Of a stretch of DNA of 64,000 nucleotides, positions 44,661 to 53,135 are shown piece after piece (positions within the stretch are counted from its first letter, which is position 1; each line of letters begins with the position of its first letter). The DNA is from Luteimonas saliphila (GTDB lineage: Bacteria > Pseudomonadota > Gammaproteobacteria > Xanthomonadales > Xanthomonadaceae): the NCBI RefSeq assembly GCF_016774335.1, contig NZ_JAETWA010000031.1, forward strand, positions 96,464-160,463, written 5' to 3'. The notes beneath the pieces are model-generated. The model saw only the letters and a program-made list of their open reading frames with translations, was not told the DNA's origin and did not search any database. Position numbers and translations under genes: made by a program.

Positions 44661-44675
44661 GTTGACTTTGTCAAC
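44661..44675 (-). promoter_or_regulatory. Palindromic operator of the MarR-GNAT gene
   Basis: GTTGAC-TTT-GTCAAC is a perfect inverted repeat centred at 44668, 16 bp before the start codon. Its position and dyad fit a MarR dimer site; TTGAC may also be part of the promoter. Binding is inferred. Confidence 0.65.
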
Positions 44676-44704
44676 ACTCTAGCCGGAGCCCGCCGGGGTG
44701 GCAA

Positions 44705-44791
44705 GAACTGTTCGCCACGATCCGCGGCGGCATCGAGTACGTGATCAACAACCAGTACCTGTGCTCGGTGGGGTTTTCGGTGACGCGCGGC
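44705..44791 (+). pseudogene. Internal relic of a lytic protease paralogue
   Basis: These 87 bases match 20125-20211 of the protease gene with only four differences, all silent (CGT/CGC, GGT/GGC, GTC/GTG, TTC/TTT). They encode the first 29 residues around the mature N-terminus ([17 protein letters not shown]). The flanking sequence is unrelated. Confidence 0.85.
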
Positions 44792-44887
44792 AGCCTGCAT
44801 GGTTGCGGCCGAGGGGGGAGCGACGTGGTTCCGGGGTGGCCCGAGCGAACGATTAGTTGCTTCCGTCCCCTTTAGTTCACTCCGAGG

Positions 44888-45250
44888 TCAAGTCGCCATG
44901 ATCTCGATAATGCGACAGGCGATCTCACGGTTGCGCCGCGTCAGTCGGCGAATCGAACTGAGAACACGGCTCTCCAGCTCATCCATCGCAAAATCCTGCG
45001 TGAGCGCGGTCGGGGTCAGGTCCAACCCGTCCAACCGCATCGGCCCACGACCGGTGGCCAGCCACTCGAAGGACACGCCGGCAGCCAGAGCGATATCGAC
45101 CAGGTGCCCAATGCTCGGCGACGTCCCTTGGGACGGCTTCTCCCACTGGGCGACGGCACTGCGCCGCACACCCGTGGCCGTCGCCAGTCCTGACTGGGAA
45201 AGCCCCACCAGTCGCCTGCATTGCCGGATGCGGACATGCATATGACTCAC
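44888..45250 (-). CDS. XRE-family HTH transcriptional regulator
   Basis: A 120-residue regulator. The HTH reads RRLVGLSQSGLATATGVRRS and AVAQWEKPSQGTSPS (residues 12-47), followed by helices with GHLVDIALAAGVSFEWLATG. This layout resembles phage-type CI repressors without a peptidase domain. GTG 45250 has GGAGGG 6 nt upstream. A DNA repeat (GATTAGTTGCTTCCGTCCCC) lies past its 3' end. Confidence 0.85.
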   Translation of the reverse strand: MSHMHVRIRQCRRLVGLSQSGLATATGVRRSAVAQWEKPSQGTSPSIGHLVDIALAAGVSFEWLATGRGPMRLDGLDLTPTALTQDFAMDELESRVLSSIRRLTRRNREIACRIIEIMAT

Positions 45251-46008
45251 GGCGAACCCTCCAATCCTTCCCCTGGACGGTGGACAGCGGTACTGGCCTG
45301 GTAAGCGAATCTGCTGCGATTCTGTACAGGAACGCTGCCCGGGCCCTTTTCAGGCCATGGAAGTTTCGATTTTCTGGCCCACGGCAAGTGGATCTGACGA
45401 CGCGTTGGCGGCTTCGACTATTGCTCCTTCCACTCCGTTGTGTGATCAGTGTCACACGGCACGGGGAATGCCGGGCGTCACGAAACAGTTCGCGATCACC
45501 GGGCTGCCGCCCCGATAGTTTCAGAAGAATCCGACCGCTGCTCTGGCTCGGGGGACAAGGGCCGGTTCCAGAGACCATCTGCCTGACCCAAACCCCGAAG
45601 CCCCTACCGACCCCAAGGGAAAGGGGTCGAAGGGAACCACACGGAACTGATTCTCTCGAACTTAATTCCCTGCGGCCCATTTTGGCAGCACCTGAACCCC
45701 AGTAAATCTCATCCGCAATACGGATAACTGGAGCGAATCATGTCGACGTTCCCTTCGCGCTTTGCTGATTGCGCTGTCAACGAACACGAGAGATCGAACA
45801 ACGGAGCGGGGAAGGAAACAAGGAAGCCGCACTCCGACTATGTAGGAGAGCACTGGAAGTCCATCGGCACCGCGGCCGCCAGTACCCGTGGATAGCCATC
45901 CTGGAGTGTGTCATCTCGTTGTGCAACTCAGTGGCGGTCAGCGGCGAGCCGCATCCGCCTTTCAGAAACTCGGCCGTCGGTCAATGCAATAGGCTTAGGG
46001 GAGTACAC
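45251..46008. other. Long intergenic region at the island boundary
   Basis: These 758 bp contain no gene I can support, although open frames exist on both strands. Composition changes here from high GC to more AT-rich sequence. AAGTGGATCTGAC at 45387 recurs at 21024. GTGATCAGTGTCAC at 45440-45453 is an imperfect dyad. The lipoprotein's ribosome binding site GGGGAG is at 45997-46002. Confidence 0.5.
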
Positions 46009-47427
46009 ATGGACGCTCGTCGCTACCCTTCTTTTCAGCGCTATGGTGTCGTCGGGCTGGGATTCCTGCTGGCCGGCTGCGTAGTGAACCCTTACGTCAG
46101 AAGCGATATGCCGCGCGACGGCGAGAGATATTATGGCGTGTGTGGAGATATCGGGAAGAATCGAAAAAATGAGGATTTTGCGCTGGATTTCGCAGAGTGC
46201 ACTCGGCGAAACATGGCTGACAAAGCCGGCAGGTACGCAATGATGAACAATGCGGGCGGCGCGACACTACTCCAGATTGCCGGATTGGCGGGCTACAGCG
46301 GAATTCGCGGCGGCAATCAAGCCCAGGTGACTGCACTGACGACAGGCGGCGCCTCCCTTTACGGGGCACAGCAGTACCTGTATCGCAAACCTCGAGAAGC
46401 TATTTACTGGTCAGGTTCGGAAGCCATAGGGTGTGCGATCGGCGTGACTCGTCGAAAGATTTTGATCAGTGACGAGCTGAAGAAATTGCCCGATCTGAAC
46501 ACGGCAGAGGAATTCGACAGAGCCCGGATTGGCGAAGCCGAAGCGAGAGTCCAGGTTGGATCTCTGGAGAATTGTGGCCAGGTTAAAGATGACGTCGAAT
46601 CCTTGATGGAACTGGTGGATTCAGTTGCCACCGCGGACAAGTACAAGTTTGCCAAGCGGGAACAGGACGTAGCGGAGCGCCGAAGCATGCTGGCGCTGAG
46701 CGCGGCTTCAGCCGCGGGCGACCTGACTACGGCCACCACTGCGATAGCAGACGCCGTCAATGGACAGCTCTCCCGCGAGCAACCCGACCCCAGTGAACTT
46801 GCCAAACTGCTGGCCGCTCTCAAGCCTTCAACGCCAAGTACGGCGCCGGCAGCGGACGATTCCGCAGACGGAGACCCCGACGCAGGAACGGCAGCGGCGC
46901 TATTGATCAATGGAATCATCCCGCTAGTTGATCGCGTAAGGGAAGCTCCCAAACCAAGCTGCAAGGTCAATGCAGCGAAGGTGATCGCATATCGTCAGGC
47001 TTCCGGCCGCTTCTTGTTGGCTGGCGCAGCATATGATCGGTCCCTACGAAACGCCGAAGCCCACCTGAGCGCGCTTGAGTCGCTGTCCGGTGGCAATGGC
47101 AGTGCCAACAAGGTGTCGTTCTGCACACTTGGACGCGCCAATACGTTACTACCGTTCGGATTGCAGCTGGCCCAGCAGGGCACGCAGAAGATAGAGCTTG
47201 GCAAGACCCTGTCGATCCCGATTACGGGCGGTATACCACCGTACTCGGTCGTAGCGGTTTCATCGTCCGATTCAGGCATCGGGGCAAGCATCGGATCTAC
47301 AGACATCGGTGGCTACAAGGTGGAAGTCAGCGCCGCGGCACCGGCCAAGGCATCTTCCAAGGCTACGTTCTTCGCCAACGACGCCGTAGGGGCCGGAACG
47401 ATGTTCAGCGTGGAGGTCGCCAAATAG
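46009..47427 (+). CDS. Hypothetical lipoprotein
   Basis: A 472-residue protein of unknown family. ATG 46009 follows GGGGAG and opens a lipoprotein signal (YGVVGLGFLLAGC). The next part has Cys-rich helices (CGDIGKNRKNEDFALDFAEC) and a Gly-rich segment (GGATLLQIAGLAGYSG). A long helical region (residues 160-250) and a low-complexity Asp/Ala linker follow. The last 100 residues look like a beta sandwich (TLSIPITGGIPPYSVVAVSS), as in surface Ig-like domains. Codon use is more AT-rich than in flanking genes, suggesting acquisition. Confidence 0.65.
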   Translation: MDARRYPSFQRYGVVGLGFLLAGCVVNPYVRSDMPRDGERYYGVCGDIGKNRKNEDFALDFAECTRRNMADKAGRYAMMNNAGGATLLQIAGLAGYSGIRGGNQAQVTALTTGGASLYGAQQYLYRKPREAIYWSGSEAIGCAIGVTRRKILISDELKKLPDLNTAEEFDRARIGEAEARVQVGSLENCGQVKDDVESLMELVDSVATADKYKFAKREQDVAERRSMLALSAASAAGDLTTATTAIADAVNGQLSREQPDPSELAKLLAALKPSTPSTAPAADDSADGDPDAGTAAALLINGIIPLVDRVREAPKPSCKVNAAKVIAYRQASGRFLLAGAAYDRSLRNAEAHLSALESLSGGNGSANKVSFCTLGRANTLLPFGLQLAQQGTQKIELGKTLSIPITGGIPPYSVVAVSSSDSGIGASIGSTDIGGYKVEVSAAAPAKASSKATFFANDAVGAGTMFSVEVAK

Positions 47428-47731
47428 CCTCCCGGCGCAACAGCGGCTGAGAGCCCGAACAAGCCGGCGCTGCTGATCGCCGACCTCAGACCCGCACGCC
47501 GCCCGCGCAGAGCGAATCCAGAGAGTAAGTCAACCTGTCACCGTTGTTCAGAATGCGACGAGCCAATTCTTGAACGAAGGGAAGAAGCAAACAATCTGTG
47601 CCAGATTCGGGAAATTTCGAAGTCGCCCCAATGGGAGCTGAAGGACAGTGAATACCATCTCGTCATAGCGGCAGGAACTTACGCCGAGGTTATATCAGCC
47701 TGCTCTTTTGCAGAACAGTGAGGAATCATCT
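47428..47731. other. Intergenic region with possible small open frame
   Basis: 304 bp between lipoprotein and metalloprotease. An open frame without a clear start ends at 47721 and includes STCHRCSECDEPILERREEA, a Cys-rich pattern; it might be a remnant, but I do not call it as a gene. GAGGA at 47720-47724 precedes the metalloprotease start. Confidence 0.3.
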
Positions 47732-49042
47732 ATGGATAGCAGGACCGTTCGAATCTTGTTAGCTACTTCGTTTCTAGCAATATTCTCGAATGCGAATGGA
47801 CAGGCGCATGAAGAAGTAGAACTTATGCCTGATTTTATTCTCCGAGAAATACTGGTCGACGGTTACGAAACTTCCACGGACCAACTTGCTGAAGGTGGAG
47901 CCATCGAGCGCGGAATTCTTGATGCCTCCAAGGCGTGGAGCCACGATGAACCTATTCGCGTCTGCTTTTTTGAAGGCAGCCGAGAGCTGCGAAGGCGCAT
48001 CGTGAGCGTCGCGTCGGCATGGGAGTTGGCAGGCACAACCATCAAGTTTGATTTTGGTGATCGAAATAATCCGCAGCTATGCGGAGCTGGCTCGATCTAC
48101 CACATACGCGTTGGCTACTCAATGCCTGGCTACTGGTCCTATGTGGGACAAGATAGTCTTGTGTATGCCCGGCAGACACAGCAGAGCTTGAACTTGGCCA
48201 GATTCAATGTCTCAACGATCGATGACCCCACATTCCGCAGAGTAGTGCTGCATGAGTTCGGCCATGCTCTGGGCCTACATCACGAGCACCAAGAACCTGA
48301 CGGATCGTGCGAAGCTGAGTTCAACTGGCCGGTCGTGTACGAGAAGCTAGGCGGGTATCCAAACTTCTGGGAAAAATCTGTTATTGATTACAATATGAGA
48401 AGCCGAGGTTACTTCGCTGGCGACGTAAGGACAGGGTTCAACCCAAACTCAATCATGCTCTACTCATTTCCTCCTGTTTATTACTTGAGAGGAGAGGATA
48501 GCCGGTGCTACGCACCCCAAAATACCACGATATCGGCCGGCGATGTTGAGCTGATTGCCAAGGTTTATGGAGTCGGTGTGAGGCGCGGACAATTGGATAG
48601 TTATGCTGCCATACGGGCGGCAATTCCAACGTTGCCCGCTGGTGAACAAGAGTTCGTGAATCGTAGACTCGATTTTCTCCAAGCAGACATCAAAGAGAAA
48701 TCCGAGATCATTGGAAACGTTAGACCAGAGTTGCTAGACGTGGACGTCTTCGCATGCAACGCGAACGGAGCATCGATTGCTCTAAGAGACGAAGTCGTCA
48801 AGCAGCTGGCTTCGCAGCCTTCCATTGGCAGACTTCGGTCGAGAGAGCAGATCTATCCGAATGGCGATAAGCTTGCAAATGGGGTTACAGTCGTCTCAGA
48901 TACTGGACACCCCGAGTCGGACCAAGCAAAACGCGTTGAGGCAACTTTGGAAACAGCACTTCCAGGCTTGGTCATGTCCGTGGCAAACGATGGCAGCGTG
49001 TCGCGCTGGTATATCAGTGTTGTGGCCTGCGCAAAGTCGTAG
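47732..49042 (+). CDS. Metzincin-type zinc metalloprotease, exported
   Basis: A 436-residue protease. Signal peptide: VRILLATSFLAIFSNANGQA. The zinc site is RVVLHEFGHALGLHHEHQEP (HExxHxxGxxH), and NSIMLYSFPP supplies the Met-turn, as in astacin- and matrixin-like enzymes. The preceding region (AWSHDEPIRVCFFEGSRELR; YHIRVGYSMPGYWSYVGQDS) is the usual N-terminal half of the catalytic domain. The 190 residues after the catalytic domain are unassigned. ATG 47732 follows GAGGA. AT-rich codon use fits the island. Confidence 0.85.
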   Translation: MDSRTVRILLATSFLAIFSNANGQAHEEVELMPDFILREILVDGYETSTDQLAEGGAIERGILDASKAWSHDEPIRVCFFEGSRELRRRIVSVASAWELAGTTIKFDFGDRNNPQLCGAGSIYHIRVGYSMPGYWSYVGQDSLVYARQTQQSLNLARFNVSTIDDPTFRRVVLHEFGHALGLHHEHQEPDGSCEAEFNWPVVYEKLGGYPNFWEKSVIDYNMRSRGYFAGDVRTGFNPNSIMLYSFPPVYYLRGEDSRCYAPQNTTISAGDVELIAKVYGVGVRRGQLDSYAAIRAAIPTLPAGEQEFVNRRLDFLQADIKEKSEIIGNVRPELLDVDVFACNANGASIALRDEVVKQLASQPSIGRLRSREQIYPNGDKLANGVTVVSDTGHPESDQAKRVEATLETALPGLVMSVANDGSVSRWYISVVACAKS

Positions 49043-49201
49043 CTTTTCTGACTTGTGCGGTCGGCCGCCTCTGCTGTGGGTGACGGTTCGGCGAGGCCAG
49101 CAGGCACGCGGACTTGGGCTTGTCCGTCTCTAAGAGTGTGATCTGGGCGCCGCGCCTACGCATCTGGTCTGTCCGCCGGGCAGTTGAACGTGCACGCCGC
49201 C

Positions 49202-49474
49202 CATAAACGGCCTAAGCCTTGGCTTCCGAAGCCCGCCGACAGGCTCATTTGCTCGGCGGACGGGCCTTCTCTGCCGGACTACGAACCGTTTCGCCCGGCG
49301 CGCGGGCTTATCTGGTCCGCGCGCCTGCTGATTTTGCCCACCGGCCGGGACATTTGGCCGGGTGGCAGGGTGTTTCGAGCGGCGAGCCGCCTAATCTGCT
49401 CGGCGGGCGGGATGATTCGGCCGGAGCACCGGCTTCCGAAGCCGGCCGGCTGGCGAAATCAGGCGGCCGGCCCC
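49202..49474 (+). repeat. Degenerate 21-bp tandem array, 13 units
   Basis: The stretch divides into 13 consecutive 21-bp units. Column 11 is C in all 13, column 18 is C in 12, and column 13 is mostly G. A majority unit reads approximately CTGATTTGGCCGGCGGGCGG plus one G. The plus strand is open in one frame across the array, giving heptads such as LICSADG, LIWSARL and LICSAGG with Pro, Ser or Ala at position 4. No ribosome binding site or start of note precedes it. It lies between convergent genes and reaches the 3' end of 49459-50022. Confidence 0.8.
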
Positions 49475-50022
49475 GAAAAAAGCCCAGCGGACGGGGCTTT
49501 GGGGGCGTTGCAGTACTGGGAGCGGGCCCTGCCCGCCCCCGGAGCCAGCGCCTCACTCGGCCGGAGTAGCGCTGGGCCGACGATTGCTGCGGGTGAAGCG
49601 GGCCCCAAGGCTTCGGCGGCGCCTTCCAGGCCGCGGTTGCGGCCGGAGACCTTGAGCAGGCCGTAGCCTTCGAGCGCGGTGTTCATCAGGTCGCTGCCCA
49701 GCGCCATTTCCGAGTCGGCCACGCGCTCGGTCAGGCGGTGCAGGCGGCTGAGCACCGGGCGCAGGCGGTCCATCGCCACCAGGTCGGCCTGGGCCTCGGG
49801 CAGGCCCAGCGCCGGCGGCACGATGTCGGGGTTCTGCTCCAGAACGTTGAGGGTCTGGCGCACGAAGGCCTCGGATTTGTCGCCCATCTTGGTGATCTGG
49901 CGGCGGGTGGCGTTGTCCAGCGCCAGCAGGCCGGACAGGCGGGATTCCAGGTCGGACAGCGCCGCGTTGACGGCGGCAACGTCCTCGTCGGACAGGGTGA
50001 GCGACAGTAGGTTCTGGGTCAC
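49459..50022 (-). CDS. Hypothetical helical protein
   Basis: A 187-residue protein not assigned to a family. GTG 50022 has AAGGAG 6 nt upstream. The sequence is helical throughout residues 1-140 (TLSDEDVAAVNAALSDLESR; NATRRQITKMGDKSEAFVRQ; AMDRLRPVLSRLHRLTERVA), with GYGLLKVSGRNRGLEGAAEA near the end. The last 40 residues are Ala/Pro-rich and end within the 21-bp array. High GC contrasts with the genes on both sides. A 90-bp relic of it lies at 34527. Confidence 0.6.
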   Translation of the reverse strand: MTQNLLSLTLSDEDVAAVNAALSDLESRLSGLLALDNATRRQITKMGDKSEAFVRQTLNVLEQNPDIVPPALGLPEAQADLVAMDRLRPVLSRLHRLTERVADSEMALGSDLMNTALEGYGLLKVSGRNRGLEGAAEALGPASPAAIVGPALLRPSEALAPGAGRARSQYCNAPKAPSAGLFSGPAA

Positions 50023-50406
50023 GGCAGGCTCCTTTGCATTCCATGTGAGTGGGTGCCCGGCGCGCGCCGGGCCCGTGCACAGTGCCAAGGGGCGGCGGGA
50101 TGGGTGTCGGGGGAAAGCGCGAACGTTCGTAGGGAAAACCTGAAAGCCGCTTAGGATTAGTCGAGCTGCCCTCTCTTCCGCTCGCTGACCTGACCAAATT
50201 CTCTCCCTCGTACAGCCCCCTAGTACGGTCTCAGGCTAATCCTTGGGAATCGAGGGCCGGGCATCGAGAACACGTTCCATTGGCCCGAAAGGGCTCCGAG
50301 CCCTCTATGTCAATAAACCTCCAATCCGTGGCCGACCCGCCCCAGTCTCATCGTTGTAGAAACCGCCTGCAGAAAACCCCAGCAGGCGCTAGCCTAGGAG
50401 AACAAG
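50023..50406. other. Intergenic region
   Basis: 384 bp between divergent genes. No coding region is supported. The plus-strand promoter of the secreted protein and its ribosome binding site (AGGAGA at 50396-50401) lie here. Confidence 0.4.
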
Positions 50407-51423
50407 ATGCGAACGATTCAGGCCGTTGGCACGATCCTTGTGGCTTCAATCTGCGGTTCATCTAATGCCCAACAAGCACAAATGTGCAACGCGGCGATCT
50501 CAACGGGCATTAGAGACAATTACTCAATAATGACCGAGCAAGAACAATTTGAACTATTTCAGAGGCGCCTGTGTGATGTGAAATTCGAGAGTCACGAAAA
50601 CTTCAACAGCAGCGCAGCTGGTCTTGGAATCGATATTCCCGTGGCAGAAGCAATTATTGGGTTGAGCGGCAGCACCGAAAGCAAGCGATCGAGCTTTCGA
50701 GAGAAGTACAGCAGTTACTGCGAAGCAAACTACTTTAATGCAGCCTACCGGTCTGCGTTTTCCGCGAACGTGAGCAAAGTAAGCGCGGTATTGGCAAATA
50801 CATGGCTTGAGTGCCATAAAATGCATACAGCAGCGTGGTTGGCGGCGAATCAGAAAGGTATTTACATCGATGTCACGCCGCAGGAGAACTTCTCAGACTT
50901 CACCGTAACGGGGAAAAGATACACGCCAGATACGGGTCCAATGGTGGTAACTGATATTACTCCAGCCGGGTCATTCTCCTGTCATAGAAATGGTGCGCCG
51001 TTTGGTTCAGGTGCGAAAGTAGATACCAACGAATTCACATTCTCATGTACGAAGCCGCCACAGAAGACTGTCACAATTTCCCTCGACACCTCGAAGGGCG
51101 TATCCAACTCGGTAACAGTTCCGGCCTACTCATCGAAGATTGAGGAACTTAGTAGCAGGATCACATCTGAAAATCGAATCCTGCAAGACCGACTTGCTAT
51201 TGTCGAGGCACAACTCCTGCGAATTGGCACAGCCAGTGAGAATGAAAAGCAACCCCAACCTCGCATAGGTGGAAACAAGAACGGCTGGGTCGCGGAAAGC
51301 TCTTGCCCAGCGGGCTACTACGTCTCAGGAGTCGTGGGCCAAGATCATGATAGGGGCGACTATTGCTATGACTGCATGAGTCGATTCAACGTAATCTGTA
51401 AGCCAGTTGTAAGCAGAGAGTAG
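50407..51423 (+). CDS. Hypothetical secreted Cys-containing protein
   Basis: A 338-residue protein of unrecognised family. The signal peptide ([20 protein letters not shown]) is followed by a helical domain with several Cys, a beta part ([20 protein letters not shown]), a short coiled coil ([20 protein letters not shown]) and a Cys-rich tail ([34 protein letters not shown]). The layout suggests an oligomeric secreted or surface protein. AGGAGA precedes ATG 50407. AT-rich codon use marks it as part of the island. Confidence 0.65.
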   Translation: MRTIQAVGTILVASICGSSNAQQAQMCNAAISTGIRDNYSIMTEQEQFELFQRRLCDVKFESHENFNSSAAGLGIDIPVAEAIIGLSGSTESKRSSFREKYSSYCEANYFNAAYRSAFSANVSKVSAVLANTWLECHKMHTAAWLAANQKGIYIDVTPQENFSDFTVTGKRYTPDTGPMVVTDITPAGSFSCHRNGAPFGSGAKVDTNEFTFSCTKPPQKTVTISLDTSKGVSNSVTVPAYSSKIEELSSRITSENRILQDRLAIVEAQLLRIGTASENEKQPQPRIGGNKNGWVAESSCPAGYYVSGVVGQDHDRGDYCYDCMSRFNVICKPVVSRE

Positions 51424-51888
51424 ATATTCAACACTGTTCCTGGAGGCCGGTCAGAGCGGCTTCCACCGTTTATTCTGGCTGGTGATCTGCCCCCCGACTG
51501 AGCCGTACCACGTGAAGCTGTAAAGTCCGACGTCCCCCCGCTTTCAGTAGCGGTCTGATCTGGAGTCCGGGTCACTGTAGCGGATTCAGCTAGCTGCTTG
51601 GCATAGGCGGCTGGCGTCAGGCCACCAAGTGCTTTCTTGGGTCGTTCTTCGCAGTACTCGCGCCGCCAGGTCTCGATCACCGTGCGTGCGTGGAGCAGGC
51701 TGGTGAACAGGTGCTCGTTGAAGCATTCGTCGCGCAGCCGGCCGTTGAACGATTCGACGTAGGCGTTCTGGTTCGGCTTGCCCGGCTCGATCAGCCGGAG
51801 CTGGATCCCGCGCTCATGGGCCCAGGCGACCATCGCCTTGCCGCAGAATTCCTTGCCGTTATCGGTCCGGATCACCTTCGGAAAAATC
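51424..51888 (-). pseudogene. IS3-family transposase OrfB, 5'-truncated
   Basis: On the minus strand the DDE integrase C-terminal half is visible: [20 protein letters not shown] (second Asp), then [20 protein letters not shown] (final Glu region), [10 protein letters not shown] and [20 protein letters not shown]. The frame begins abruptly near 51888, so the first Asp, OrfA and the left end are missing. The 3' frame runs through the former IS end. A shorter copy of the same IS tail is at 19064. Confidence 0.88.
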
Positions 51889-52033
51889 CGACCTAGAGGC
51901 CCGCACGAAATCTCGTCGCGGTAGCGAGCTGTGATTGTGCAATTGTGAAACAGAGTCGCGTTGGAACAGCCCTTATCTCTTTCTTTTTCTGTTAAAGGGC
52001 AAACTAAAGTCGACTCTTAACGGCGTCTCCTTC

Positions 52034-52936
52034 CTAGGACCGAAGCTCTCTTCCACAAATCTTTGCGTACATTTCTCGTAGAACGCCTGCGATTAGAGAT
52101 GCTTCGGTCATCAAGTCAGTGTCAGGATCGGATAGTGCACCCTCATGAAGAAGTTGACTACGTAAACTGTACGCTCGATCGATCGCCGCTCTAATATCTC
52201 TGTTGCCAGGAAACCACGTGTCTGAGAGACGAAACAACGCCTGCCGTACAGACGTTTTCTTCAGCTGTAACAACCTCCCTTGCAGCGAAAGAAGCAACTC
52301 GGCGCAGATTCCGGTCTGGCCTCGGAGCAAAGAGACCGCCTCTTCAACGAACGCGTCCACCGCCGGTCCAAGACCCTCTTGCTTGGCAAGTGGCTCGAGT
52401 GCTGAAACGAGCGTGATGAAGCGCGTACGCTCATTTAGATCCAGAAGCCCAGCGCAGTACAATTCCATTGATAGAAATACGGCGCGATCGAGTGAGCGCA
52501 CACTATAAGCGTCGACTATCTCGTCGACCACAATGGATTGCCCCCAACTCTGGTGCCCCTCGCCTGACATCGACGCACCCGAAGGTCGATATCGATCAAA
52601 CACGACGGCAGGTTCATGCGTATGGTAGTTGAGCACCAACCCAAAGTTCATGCTGACAGCCGCGATTAGTAGAGCTTGAGCCAAACGCAATCCCGCTTCC
52701 TCAGCAGCCGCGGCAGTAGGGAATCCTTCCAAGAGAACATTAAAACGCCGCCCTCCTTCCCAAGAACTACTTCTGGCAGGACAAATCGTAGCAACTGCTC
52801 CCGATTCGAGAAGCAGCGATACATGCTCCAAGTTCCCAATATTCCCGCCGTGCAGGACTTGGAACGTGACGCGAGCACCGTACGGCCGCTTTGGGTCACG
52901 ACTAGTAATTAGAAGCCGCTCTTGATCGTTCGACAT
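52034..52936 (-). CDS. HEPN-domain protein (Apea-like), candidate RNase
   Basis: A 300-residue protein. Residues 165-300 are helical, with TRFITLVSALEPLAKQEG and, near the end, AYSLRSQLLHEG: R259 and H264 form the Rx4H motif of HEPN ribonucleases, in the setting typical of Apea-like HEPN proteins. The first 160 residues are a separate alpha/beta domain of unknown type. ATG 52936 is preferred to TTG 52945. It lies 199 bp downstream of the ATPase on the same strand, suggesting a two-gene system. RNase activity is an inference from the motif. Confidence 0.65.
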   Translation of the reverse strand: MSNDQERLLITSRDPKRPYGARVTFQVLHGGNIGNLEHVSLLLESGAVATICPARSSSWEGGRRFNVLLEGFPTAAAAEEAGLRLAQALLIAAVSMNFGLVLNYHTHEPAVVFDRYRPSGASMSGEGHQSWGQSIVVDEIVDAYSVRSLDRAVFLSMELYCAGLLDLNERTRFITLVSALEPLAKQEGLGPAVDAFVEEAVSLLRGQTGICAELLLSLQGRLLQLKKTSVRQALFRLSDTWFPGNRDIRAAIDRAYSLRSQLLHEGALSDPDTDLMTEASLIAGVLREMYAKICGRELRS

Positions 52937-53135
52937 TTCACTCAACGGAGTAATAAGCCAGACGCCTCACGTCAGAACGACTGACAGCAATGGCGCCATG
53001 ACCGATGTGATCGCTCACATGAGCGGCGAAAGTAGTTGTGGCTATCCATCGCTCAGCACCCACTATTCTCTTGACAGCGTGAGTCGACTAGCAGTCGGAT
53101 GCTCCTGCGTTGGCGTACCGATCGCCTATGCAAGC

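Noticed and set aside
45280..45705. Plus-strand frame of 141 codons before the island
   Set aside because: Arg/Pro/Leu-rich translation without RBS or any recognisable pattern.
49202..49474. The 21-bp array as a CRISPR
   Set aside because: Units are contiguous and degenerate, without distinct spacers or cas genes.
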